From contig CAKRRG010000083.1 in assembly GCA_934394545.1 (NCBI GenBank), forward strand, positions 1 through 10,384: DNA of 10,384 nucleotides. The letters are read 5' to 3'. The first letter of the stretch is position 1, and the number at the start of each line of letters is the position of its first letter. The translations under genes and the position numbers were made by a program. The DNA comes from an uncultured Blautia sp. (lineage in GTDB: Bacteria > Bacillota > Clostridia > Lachnospirales > Lachnospiraceae). The notes below the pieces were generated by a model. It saw nothing but the letters and a program-made list of their open reading frames with translations. It was not told where the DNA came from and did no database searches. Shown here in pieces: positions 1 to 6,668 of this stretch.

Positions 1-2
1 TG

Positions 3-62
3 GCTTATTCACTGAGATATGAAAGGTTGAAAAACCTTGAATTTTCAATAAAAAACACTTGA
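3..62 (+). CDS. Possible C-terminal tail of an upstream gene (partial)
   Basis: Frame 3 is open from the window edge to a TGA at 60-62 and reads AYSLRYERLKNLEFSIKNT. The stop lies only 7 bases before the AGGAGGT ribosome site of the next gene, the spacing expected inside an operon. The charged, helical tail resembles the ends of some sugar symporters, and a transporter would fit before a cytoplasmic glycosidase. This rests on 19 residues and is a guess. The same DNA holds a short hairpin (AAGGTT, GAAA loop, AACCTT at 23-38) that could equally belong to an intergenic leader. Confidence 0.3.
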   Translation, partial: AYSLRYERLKNLEFSIKNT

Positions 63-69
63 TTATATG

Positions 70-76
70 AGGAGGT
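70..76 (+). promoter_or_regulatory. Ribosome binding site with long spacer
   Basis: A full AGGAGGT at 70-76 precedes the ATG at 89 by 12 bases, longer than the usual 6-9. No alternative ATG, GTG or TTG lies closer in frame, so the start at 89 stands. I see no convincing promoter between 1 and 69, which suggests transcription from further upstream. Confidence 0.6.
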
Positions 77-88
77 AATCACAACAAC

Positions 89-1597
89 ATGGAAAAGACA
101 GTAGAAAAATATAAAGTATTCGATCTGGAGCTTTTGGGCACAGCTAACGGTAACCCATTCCAGGAAGTATCCCTTAGTGCAGATTTTTCCAATGGAATCC
201 AGAAGCTTACAGTAAAAGGGTTTTACAAAGATCACGGAAAATACGGCATCCGCTTCATGCCGCAGGAAGAAGGAATCTGGACTTATCTGACTCACAGCAG
301 TGACCCTCAGCTGGATGGCCAGACCGGTGAATTTCAGTGTACTCCTGCTTCTGCCTGCAACCATGGACGTGTCTGCCTGAAAAAAGATGTTCTTCCAAAG
401 AAAGAAGTAAACTTCTACGAAACAGAGGACGAATTCCACTTCGCATACGAAGACGGTACCCGATTCCAGCCTTTTGGAACTGCCTGTTATGCGTGGGTCA
501 ACCAGACTGAAGCAGTCCAGGAACAGACTCTGGATACTCTGAAAAATTCTCCTTTTAACAAGATCAGAATGTGTATTTTCCCAAAATTCTATACCTACAA
601 CACTACTGATCCTGAGAATTATGCATTCCAGGGAAATGCCCAGGATGGCTTTGATTTTACCAGATTTAACAATGATTTCTTTGAAAAACTGGAGAAAAGG
701 ATCCAGCAGTTGGACGATCTTGGCATTGAAGCAGACATTATTCTTCTTCATCCATACGACCGCTGGGGCTTTTCCAAAATGACAAAACAGCAGGATATTT
801 TCTATTTATCCTACGTGGTAAAACGTCTTTCCCATTTCAAAAACATCTGGTGGTCTATGGCAAATGAGTACGATCTTATGCCACAGAAAACCGTTGAAGA
901 CTGGGAAACTTATGCAAAAGTTGTGATTGAAAATGACCCTTACGGACACCTTCGTTCTATCCACAACTGCATTCCGCTTTATGACCATAACCGCCCCTGG
1001 ATCACACATGTAAGTGTTCAGCGCGTGGATGTTTACAAAACTGCAGAAATGATAACCGATTGGAGAAAGCAGTACCGCAAACCTGTTATTGTAGATGAAG
1101 TTGGATACGAAGGAAACATTGATTTTGGGTGGGGAAGTCTGACTGCTCAGGAGCTTACCAGACGTTTCTGGGAGGGCTGCATGCGCGGTGGATATATGAC
1201 TCACGGCGAAACTTATGTAGACAAAGGCGATCAAATCTGGTGGTCTCACGGTGGCAGACTTCACGGCGAAAGTCCTGCCAGAATCGCATTCCTCAAGGAG
1301 CAGATGGAGCAGCTTCCGGATGATATCCAGCCACTTACTCTTACCCAGGAGAATCACGAGGAAAACTGGGATTCTGTATGCCTCCATGAAGGCGAGCATT
1401 TCTTCCTCTATTACTATGGTTTCTTCCGCCCGCTGTACCGTAATTACACACTTCCTGCCGGAAAGAAGTACAAGATTGAATTAATTGACACCTGGAACAT
1501 GACGACCGAAGAGCTGCCGGAGATTTACGAAGGCAAAATCCGAATTAAGATGGGCGCACGGCAGTATATGGCAGTGCGGATGAAGGAAGTGAAATAA
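89..1597 (+). CDS. DUF5060/DUF4038/DUF5605 glycoside hydrolase-like protein
   Basis: The 502-residue protein has three recognisable parts. Residues about 5-95 form a DUF5060 beta-sandwich (GNPF near the start, then GFYKDHGKYGIRFMP and GIWTY). Residues about 115-400 form a DUF4038-like TIM barrel. The last 90 residues are a DUF5605-type cap (FFLYYYGFFRP, then IDTWNMT). By analogy with clan A glycosidases, Glu260 in SMANEYD is the likely acid/base and Glu337 in VDEVGYEG the likely nucleophile; this assignment is inferred from motif position. There is no signal peptide or membrane segment, so it should act in the cytosol on imported oligosaccharides or glycosides. The substrate cannot be read from sequence. 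It is the intact paralogue of the broken gene at 1660-3210. It ends just before a strong terminator and is probably the last gene of an operon starting left of the window. Confidence 0.88.
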   Translation: MEKTVEKYKVFDLELLGTANGNPFQEVSLSADFSNGIQKLTVKGFYKDHGKYGIRFMPQEEGIWTYLTHSSDPQLDGQTGEFQCTPASACNHGRVCLKKDVLPKKEVNFYETEDEFHFAYEDGTRFQPFGTACYAWVNQTEAVQEQTLDTLKNSPFNKIRMCIFPKFYTYNTTDPENYAFQGNAQDGFDFTRFNNDFFEKLEKRIQQLDDLGIEADIILLHPYDRWGFSKMTKQQDIFYLSYVVKRLSHFKNIWWSMANEYDLMPQKTVEDWETYAKVVIENDPYGHLRSIHNCIPLYDHNRPWITHVSVQRVDVYKTAEMITDWRKQYRKPVIVDEVGYEGNIDFGWGSLTAQELTRRFWEGCMRGGYMTHGETYVDKGDQIWWSHGGRLHGESPARIAFLKEQMEQLPDDIQPLTLTQENHEENWDSVCLHEGEHFFLYYYGFFRPLYRNYTLPAGKKYKIELIDTWNMTTEELPEIYEGKIRIKMGARQYMAVRMKEVK

Positions 1598-1610
1598 CAT
1601 TTTATGCTTT

Positions 1611-1644
1611 AAAAAGCTCAGTTGCACACCCAACTGAGCTTTTT
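1611..1644. terminator. Bidirectional intrinsic terminator
   Basis: AAAAAGCTCAGTTG (1611-1624) and CAACTGAGCTTTTT (1631-1644) form a perfect 14-bp stem with a 6-base loop. Each strand ends its stem in a T run. It lies 13 bases after the stop of the forward glycosidase and 15 bases beyond the stop of the reverse pseudogene, so it serves both convergent units. Confidence 0.92.
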
Positions 1645-1659
1645 GTATGAATATGGTTA

Positions 1660-3210
1660 TTACTTCACTACCCGCAGACGCACCGCCATATACTCTTTCC
1701 CCGGCAGCTTTACTCTGAACTTTCCTTTATGAATTCCACCATCTGTAATGGTCATTTCCCAGGTATCGATAATTTCCACCTGATACTCTGTAGTATCATC
1801 AAAGTAGAAATCCCGGAAGCCTGGTCGCATAAAGGAATAATAGTAAATAAAATAATCTTTTCTTGCCGGAAAACCGGCAACACGGCAGGCAACCTCATCC
1901 CATTTGCAAGGCATTGGTTCCACACCAAGTCCCGGTGTTTCTTTCATGATATTTGCAAGAAATTTGATGCGCTCCGGTGATGTTCCATGAAGAACGCCGC
2001 CATGAGACCACCAGAGAATACGATTCTGACTGAGATAGGTTTCACCATGTCCCGGATATCCTCCGCGGCAGAATGCCTTCCAGAATCTTCTTGTCATTTC
2101 CTCACCACTGATATTCCCCCAGCCAAACTGAATGTTGCCCTCATAGCAGATTTCGTCCAGAACTACCGGCTTATGGTATTTTTCGCGCCACTCATTTACC
2201 AGCTCGGAGGAACGGTATGTCTCCGTTCTCTGGATACTGCAGTGAGTTACTCAGGGCAGGTTATAATCATAGTACGCCTTGCAGTTATGAATGGATCTGA
2301 GATGGTGATAAGGATCCTTTTCGCAGATAATGCTGGCATATCTTTCCCAATCAGAAAGAGTCTTTTCGTGCATCAGATCATACTCATTAGCCAGGGGCCA
2401 CCATACATTTCGATATGCAGAAAAACGTGCCAGCATATACTTCCAGTAACGGTCATCATCCTCTGCTTTCATCATGGAAAATCCCCATCTGTCGTATGGG
2501 TGCATAACAATCAGATCTGCCTCAATTCCAAGATTCATAAGTGCCTGAATACACTTTTCAATATGCTGGAAATGGGCTGGATTGAATCTGGTAAAGTCCC
2601 AGTCATTTCCTGGGGCACAGCCATTATATTCCGCAAAATTATTCTCATTTAACACTGAACTGTCGCAGGGTGTTCCCTCATAAGGATAGGTAATCGGCTC
2701 ATGAAGATTGTAGTCATAGTGCTTAGGAAAAATACAGAAACGGATCTTATTAAACGCATTTTCTTCCAGAGTTTTCAATGTCTGCCTCTGTAATTCTTCG
2801 TTCTGCAGATTCCAAACATAACAGGTAGTTCCAATACAGTGATAGGGTGTTCCATCCTCATAGGCAAGGTAATAGGTACCCGCAACACGAACCGATCCAT
2901 GGTTGTCTGCTGAAGGAGAAGTTACAGTGAAACTGCCTGCTGCTGCATTTCCAGCATTATCTTCTTTCCCCTCCTTAATATCAAAGGAAGCCTCAATTTC
3001 AAAGGTATACTCATCTGTAAAAGACGGCATAAATCTTACTTTATAAACACCATCTCCATCATAAAAACCATCTACAGTTTTCTTCTCATTTTTACAACAA
3101 AAAGTACCTTTGATCCACTGGTCACAAAATGGATTTCCTTCCTTGGGACCGCTTACGGTCACTTCAAAAATGCCCCATTTTTCTATTGTTTTTGCATAAT
3201 TTAATTTCAT
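1660..3210 (-). pseudogene. DUF5060/DUF4038/DUF5605 glycosidase-like gene interrupted by in-frame TGA
   Basis: Read from ATG 3210-3208 this encodes 516 codons with the same three-part layout as the intact paralogue at 89-1597. One in-frame TGA at 2253-2251 (codon 320) interrupts it. The reading frame is the same on both sides, and residues align throughout: NLP-stop-VTHCSIQR here against NRPWITHVSVQR there. TGG for Trp has therefore become TGA, and there is no frameshift. The stop falls between the likely acid/base (Glu276, PLANEYD) and the likely nucleophile (Glu353, VLDEICYEG), so the truncated product would lack part of the active site. The start at 3210 has AAGGAGAC 8 bases upstream. ATG 3231, with GGGAG 5 bases upstream, is an equally possible start adding seven residues. 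The upstream frame is open into the isomerase remnant, giving a misleading chimeric ORF. A sequencing error at the TGA is the main alternative. Confidence 0.82.
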
Positions 3211-3360
3211 TTTTCTTGTCTCCTTCTCCATTTTAGCTCCCTTATATTTTATGTATATCTCTTTCAAAACTCCAAATACGTGCTGCGGATTTGTCTCGAT
3301 ATTACTGCCGTACCTAACGTCTTGTGAGGATACAAACTTTGATTTATTGCACGTATAAAT
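3211..3360 (-). other. Former intergenic stretch open in frame; no clear promoter
   Basis: These 150 bases between the terminator and the second glycosidase have no stop in the minus-strand frame that joins the two genes. The translation (for example NPQHVFGVLKEIYIKYKGAK) matches no family I know. A weak minus-strand promoter candidate, TTGGAG at 3275-3270 and TAAAAT 18 bases further, would place the RNA start almost on the ribosome site. I would not rely on it. The stretch may be ordinary spacer that lacks stops by chance, or a scrap of another gene. Confidence 0.4.
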
Positions 3361-3410
3361 AAAAAAAGCCCCATGCTTTCTACTATCATAATACGTCAGA
3401 AAACATGGGG
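3361..3410 (-). terminator. Intrinsic terminator after the isomerase remnant
   Basis: On the minus strand CCCCATGTTTTCT (3410-3398) pairs with AGAAAGCATGGGG (3381-3369), a 13-bp stem with one G-U pair and a 16-base loop. The stem is followed by a run of seven T (3367-3361). The structure lies inside a frame that is now open from the isomerase into the glycosidase and would be translated if transcription passed it. Its position marks the ancestral end of the isomerase transcript and suggests that the downstream glycosidase had its own promoter or depended on read-through. Confidence 0.85.
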
Positions 3411-3427
3411 TTTGCAATGCTACTTTA

Positions 3428-4484
3428 TTAAGAGATTCCATGTATTTGCATGCCTCGTAAAGTACCGGAACTACGTCTTTATGGATACCTACGCAGTGAT
3501 GGATGTACGGTCCTTCTACAATCTTGGCTTCCAGACGTTTGATGTTCTCAACCTCAACCCAGAGGTAAGTTCCCATACCTTTCGGTCCGTCTACGCCTTT
3601 TGCTTTTCCAAGGAGCATGGAGTATTCTCCGTTATCACCGTCGAAACGTGCCAGTGTTACTTCACCATGCTTTGCCTCAGCTGTAATGCTTCCCGGATGG
3701 CTAAATGCCAGCGGATAAGTAAGCTTCGGTGTCTCTCTTGCAACAGAGATCGGCCATGGTCCGCAGTGCTGAAGGAGCTCGCCGTTCTCAATGTCAGGAT
3801 GGCGGATGGTCCAGTCTGCGAAGAAGCTTCTTGTGTCATCAAGTGCTGCTGCCTCAACAAGAAGAGCGGTAATCGCACCGTGGATATCCGTCTCACATAC
3901 AACCGGGATTGCAGCTGCCTGGCGGCAGTATTCCACAACCTTTGCAACCTCTGTTCCTTCTGCTTTTGCTTTCTTCATCTCATCTGTCAGCTCTGGCATT
4001 GGGATTGGTGTCAGCTGGATGTTGAATTTCTCAAGCAGCTCACCTTCGTTGCACATGGTGGACCAGAACTCGTATGGTCTTGTAGAAATCTGAAGGATTC
4101 TCATGTTACGGAAGGTTTTTACTACATTACAGACAGCCATGAAATCGCGAAGGCCTCGCTCGAATACCGGATCGTTCAGTCTGCAGTTTGTCATGTATGT
4201 AAATGGAACACGGAATCTTCTTAATACTTTTCCTGTTGCAAAAAGTCCGCACTGGGTATCGCGAAGACGGACACCGTTCTCGTCTGGTCTCTCATCCAGA
4301 GGTCCCCACAGAAGAACCGGTACATTTAACTCTTTTGCAAGTCTTCATTCACATCTGTAATATCTACAAAATCAATTCCTAACTCTTTTAATCTGTCTGC
4401 AGTAAGTCCACGATACTTAACTGCATCCGGTGCACTGAAAATGCTTCGTCTGGTTGGCGCATAGCCGATTTTAATGTTTGCCAT
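3428..4484 (-). pseudogene. L-fucose/L-arabinose isomerase-like gene, degraded by internal deletions
   Basis: The start is ATG 4484 (MANIKIGYAPTRRSIFS), 10 bases after AGGAGG. An in-frame ATG at 4493 sits too close to the ribosome site. After about 47 codons the frame runs into TAA at 4328-4326. The family sequence resumes at LAKELNVPVLLWGP from 4341 in another frame, so coding DNA was lost at about 4342. By recall of relatives, roughly 40-45 codons are gone. A second gap is likely near 3911-3925: VVEYCRQAAA jumps straight to IPVVCETDIHG, where relatives have a longer stretch with a conserved CW motif. Later motifs survive (FFADWTIRHPDIENGEL, ARFDGDNGEY, GPYIHHCVG). The original stop is lost: TAA at 3430-3428 and 3427-3425 and TAG at 3422-3420 lie in the two other frames, just before the terminator. 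Intact relatives convert an aldose to a ketose with a divalent metal. This copy should be inactive. Confidence 0.8.
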
Positions 4485-4582
4485 TTTTTGCATTCCTCCT
4501 TATAAATAAGTTTTTATTTTTCATTTTTTCTTGTTCGATCTTTTTGGGAAAGCCTTTTGTCTTTGCTGTTCCTTATGGTCTT

Positions 4583-4611
4583 AGTATATGTCACTTCTCA
4601 CTTTATTCCAA
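4583..4611 (-). promoter_or_regulatory. Promoter of the isomerase/glycosidase unit
   Basis: On the minus strand, -35 TTGGAA (4611-4606) and -10 TATACT (4588-4583) are separated by exactly 17 bases. Transcription would start near 4576, leaving a leader of about 90 bases before ATG 4484. One ACTTTATT copy (4600-4607) overlaps the -35 box and spacer, a position suited to repression. Confidence 0.65.
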
Positions 4612-4642
4612 TATAAAATAAAGTGTTTTCTACTTTATTTTA
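4600..4642. promoter_or_regulatory. AT-rich inverted repeat operator candidate
   Basis: TAAAATAAAGT (4614-4624) and ACTTTATTTTA (4632-4642) are perfect 11-bp arms with a 7-base spacer. A third copy, ACTTTATT at 4600-4607, forms another inverted pair with AATAAAGT at 4617-4624. ACTTTATT recurs 32 bp apart (4600 and 4632), about three helical turns. The cluster lies between two divergent promoters. The adjacent LacI-type protein is the natural candidate binder. Classical LacI operators lack a 7-base spacer, so another regulator is possible. Confidence 0.5.
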
Positions 4643-4663
4643 GCTTTATTTCATGCAAATATA

Positions 4664-4692
4664 TTGTTTATTTTTCAATTAAGAAGTACAAT
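4664..4692 (+). promoter_or_regulatory. Promoter of the LacI-type regulator
   Basis: TTGTTT (4664-4669) and TACAAT (4687-4692) are 17 bases apart. A second TACAAT follows at 4696-4701. The start of transcription would be near 4699-4708, about 30 bases before the gene. Confidence 0.5.
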
Positions 4693-4734
4693 ATGTACAA
4701 TATAAAAACTTTAATTTTTCCAGGAGGTGTCCAT

Positions 4735-5742
4735 ATGTCCATTACAGCCAAAGAATTAGCAAGTAAGCTGAAGCTTTCCCAGACTGCGGTCTCTATGGCG
4801 CTGAATAATAAACCGGGAGTCAGCACCGAAACACGGCGTATGGTAGTAGAAGCCGCGGAAAAATATGGCTATGACTTTACTAAGCTTTCTTTGAAGAAAA
4901 ATAAAGCAGGAAGCATTTATGCGGTGAGCTATCGTTCTCATAATGCCATCATGTCCTACTCTCCCATTTTTGATGCTATGGTAGAAGGAATGGAATCCAT
5001 GGTACAAAAGGATAATTATAAATTAAAGGTGATCACCTTCTATGAAAAAAGAGATAATCTGGAACACTATCTGGAAGATCTGCGTACTACAGACTGTGTA
5101 GGAATTATTCTATTTGGAACAGAAATGCGTGAAGAAATGGTACGGCCCTTCCTGAAGCTGCCCTTTCCGGTTGTCATTCTGGATGCTTATTTTGAAAATC
5201 TAAACTGCAATTATGTGGTTCCAAACAACCGGCAAGGCGCCTACCTTGCCACTGATTATCTGATCAGCCGCAGAATGAAGCAGCCTGGCTATTTGCAGTC
5301 TGCATATCCCCTTCGGAATTTTTCCGAACGCCTGGAAGGCTTTTACCATGCGGTACATGATAATGGAATGTCCCGTTCCCGCTGCATTATCCATCAGCTT
5401 TCCCCGTCTATTGATGGGGCAATGGCAGATATGCTGGCTGTAATTGACAGAGGAGATGCTCTTGCGGACTGCTATTTTGCAGACAATGATCTCATTGCCA
5501 TTGGGACTATCAAAGCACTTCGTCTGCGAGGCTATAAAGTGCCGGAGCAAATAGCAGTTGTCGGCTTTGATAATATTTCAGAAGGACGGATCATTGATCC
5601 GGCGCTTACCACCATCAGCATCCCACGACACTATATGGGACAGATGGCAGCCCGGGAACTTTTATCACAGATTGAGGCTCCCAGACAGCATACCTGTAAA
5701 ATCGAAGTCTCTGCAAACCTGGTGAAAAGATTTTCTGTATAA
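4735..5742 (+). CDS. LacI/GalR family transcriptional regulator
   Basis: The 335-residue protein has the usual family length. Residues 1-47 are the LacI helix-turn-helix and hinge (ITAKELASKLKLSQTAVSMALN, with KPGVS, then VVEAAEKYGYDF). The rest is a periplasmic-binding-protein-like sugar sensor ending in VVGFDNISEG and ALTTISIP. The start at 4735 is chosen because AGGAGG (4722-4727) lies 7 bases upstream and the helix-turn-helix begins at once. An open extension back to 4588 reads low-complexity residues across the promoter and is not coding. The gene is divergent from the broken isomerase/glycosidase unit and is probably its repressor, released by a sugar or sugar phosphate. It may now regulate distant genes or the intact paralogue at 89. 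No disruption is visible. Confidence 0.92.
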   Translation: MSITAKELASKLKLSQTAVSMALNNKPGVSTETRRMVVEAAEKYGYDFTKLSLKKNKAGSIYAVSYRSHNAIMSYSPIFDAMVEGMESMVQKDNYKLKVITFYEKRDNLEHYLEDLRTTDCVGIILFGTEMREEMVRPFLKLPFPVVILDAYFENLNCNYVVPNNRQGAYLATDYLISRRMKQPGYLQSAYPLRNFSERLEGFYHAVHDNGMSRSRCIIHQLSPSIDGAMADMLAVIDRGDALADCYFADNDLIAIGTIKALRLRGYKVPEQIAVVGFDNISEGRIIDPALTTISIPRHYMGQMAARELLSQIEAPRQHTCKIEVSANLVKRFSV

Positions 5743-5805
5743 AATCCAGCTTCTGTTAACGGAAATTTTATATTCTCCATATTTCCTCTTTTTTCATATT
5801 GTATA

Positions 5806-5834
5806 CTGACAAAACTATACAGTTATGGTATACT
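5806..5834 (+). promoter_or_regulatory. Promoter of the LytTR-PAS gene
   Basis: CTGACA (5806-5811) and TATACT (5829-5834) are 17 bases apart, with TGG directly before the -10 box. GTATACT occurs twice, at 5801-5807 and 5828-5834. This is a strong vegetative-type promoter with transcription starting near 5841. Confidence 0.7.
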
Positions 5835-5844
5835 TACAAGAAAA

Positions 5845-5872
5845 TTGCTGTTATTTCTTTGAATAACCGCAA
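5845..5872 (+). promoter_or_regulatory. Leader inverted repeat before the LytTR-PAS gene
   Basis: TTGCTGTTATT (5845-5855) and AATAACCGCAA (5862-5872) are inverted arms of 11 bases with one mismatch and a 6-base spacer. The repeat starts about 4 bases after the predicted RNA start and ends 3 bases before the ribosome site AGGAGG (5876-5881). It could be a DNA operator, an RNA hairpin tuning translation, or a stabilising 5-prime stem. It has no T run and is not a terminator. Confidence 0.5.
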
Positions 5873-5890
5873 ATCAGGAGGATAATTTAT

Positions 5891-6586
5891 ATGGATGAAA
5901 AAATTTTGCACTTTTTCAGAAAGCATAATATCCATATGAATGATATTAAATATCTGCTCAGACAGGATAAAAAAACCTGTATTCACATGAAAGACGGACG
6001 TGTTATAAAAACCTTTATTACTGTTAAAGACTTATATGAGGTACTTCTCCCTTATGACTATCTTTCCATAAATAAAGGAACTGTAGTTGCAAAATCCCAG
6101 ATCGATTACATAGAAAACTGCACCTATCATATGCGTGACGGTGTTTGTCTTGAGGGGCGTAAGCGTGGTTCTACCCTTCATAAGCTCTTGAACCAATCCT
6201 TGCATCAGGATTTTTCCCAGGCAGTCTCAACGAATATACGAACACGTTTTTCTATGCTCAATGATATGCCTATTGCTTTTTGCGTAATTGAATTGATTTT
6301 TAATGAAGACGGAACTGGTATTGATTTTATTTTCCGATATTACAATAAAGAAATGCTTCTTCTTGGAAAGAAAACATCCGAAGAGATGCTAGATCAGTCT
6401 TTTTATCAGGTATTTCCAAAGGCGCAGAAAAAACTGTTTGTCGCTTACACAGATGTAGCTATGAACGGCGGCAGCCACCATTTTAAAACCTATAGCATGC
6501 AGTTTCATCGTGAACTTGAAATCTGGTGCTTCCAGCCATTGGAGAATTTTTGTGCATGCGTTTTGATTCCAGCAGATGAAGTGTGA
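5891..6586 (+). CDS. LytTR DNA-binding protein with C-terminal PAS domain
   Basis: The 231-residue protein starts 9 bases after AGGAGG. Residues about 14-99 form a LytTR-type DNA-binding domain (the DIKYLL strand, IHMKDG, YLSINKGTVVAKSQIDYIE, then MRDGVCLEGRKRG). Residues about 118-228 form a PAS-like domain (MLNDMPIAFCVIEL, FIFRYYNKEMLLLGK, FYQVFPKAQ, MNGGS, WCFQP, CACVL). The PAS half resembles those that precede GGDEF or other output domains in clostridia, but no such domain follows and the protein ends there. LytTR domains usually sit at the C-terminus of response regulators, so the order here is reversed and there is no receiver domain. It is cytoplasmic with no membrane segment. A direct one-component sensor-regulator is the simplest reading. 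Signal and targets cannot be told from the window. It stands alone behind its own promoter. Confidence 0.8.
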   Translation: MDEKILHFFRKHNIHMNDIKYLLRQDKKTCIHMKDGRVIKTFITVKDLYEVLLPYDYLSINKGTVVAKSQIDYIENCTYHMRDGVCLEGRKRGSTLHKLLNQSLHQDFSQAVSTNIRTRFSMLNDMPIAFCVIELIFNEDGTGIDFIFRYYNKEMLLLGKKTSEEMLDQSFYQVFPKAQKKLFVAYTDVAMNGGSHHFKTYSMQFHRELEIWCFQPLENFCACVLIPADEV

Positions 6587-6600
6587 ATCCAGTCCCAAAA

Positions 6601-6626
6601 GAGGTGTCATAAATTTCTGACACCTC
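6601..6626. terminator. Intrinsic terminator between convergent genes
   Basis: GAGGTGTCA (6601-6609) and TGACACCTC (6618-6626) form a perfect 9-bp stem with an 8-base loop. On the minus strand the stem is followed by only four T, and on the plus strand by no T run. It best suits the reverse unit ending at 6669 and may slow transcription from the LytTR-PAS gene, whose stop is 14 bases away. Confidence 0.65.
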
Positions 6627-6668
6627 AAGCCTGGTATCAAAGCATTTTCTGTCCATTTTTAATTTATA

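Noticed and set aside
23..38. Hairpin AAGGTT-GAAA-AACCTT as a terminator before the first gene
   Set aside because: The stem is only 6 bp and no T run follows. It may also lie inside the tail of an upstream gene.
5..751. Minus-strand 248-codon ORF opposite the first glycosidase
   Set aside because: It is antisense to a well-supported gene, has Cys/Phe/Val-rich random-like composition and no ribosome site.
1660..2097. Separate short minus-strand gene of 145 codons
   Set aside because: It is in the same frame as the glycosidase remnant ending at 2251 and continues the homology to the paralogue. It is the 3-prime part of one gene cut by a TGA.
2251..2253. TGA as selenocysteine or programmed read-through
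   Set aside because: The paralogue has Trp at this position, no stem-loop of SECIS type is evident just downstream, and the neighbouring isomerase is also broken, so nonsense mutation is simpler.
4588..4734. Possible 49-residue N-terminal extension of the LacI regulator
   Set aside because: It reads across the promoter region in AT-rich DNA, gives low-complexity residues, and the helix-turn-helix begins at the ATG at 4735, which has an ideal ribosome site.
5819..5827. ACAGTTATG as a LytTR-type binding site for autoregulation
   Set aside because: It matches the LytTR half-site pattern at 8 of 9 positions, but I find no second copy at the expected 20-22 bp step, so one site is weak evidence.
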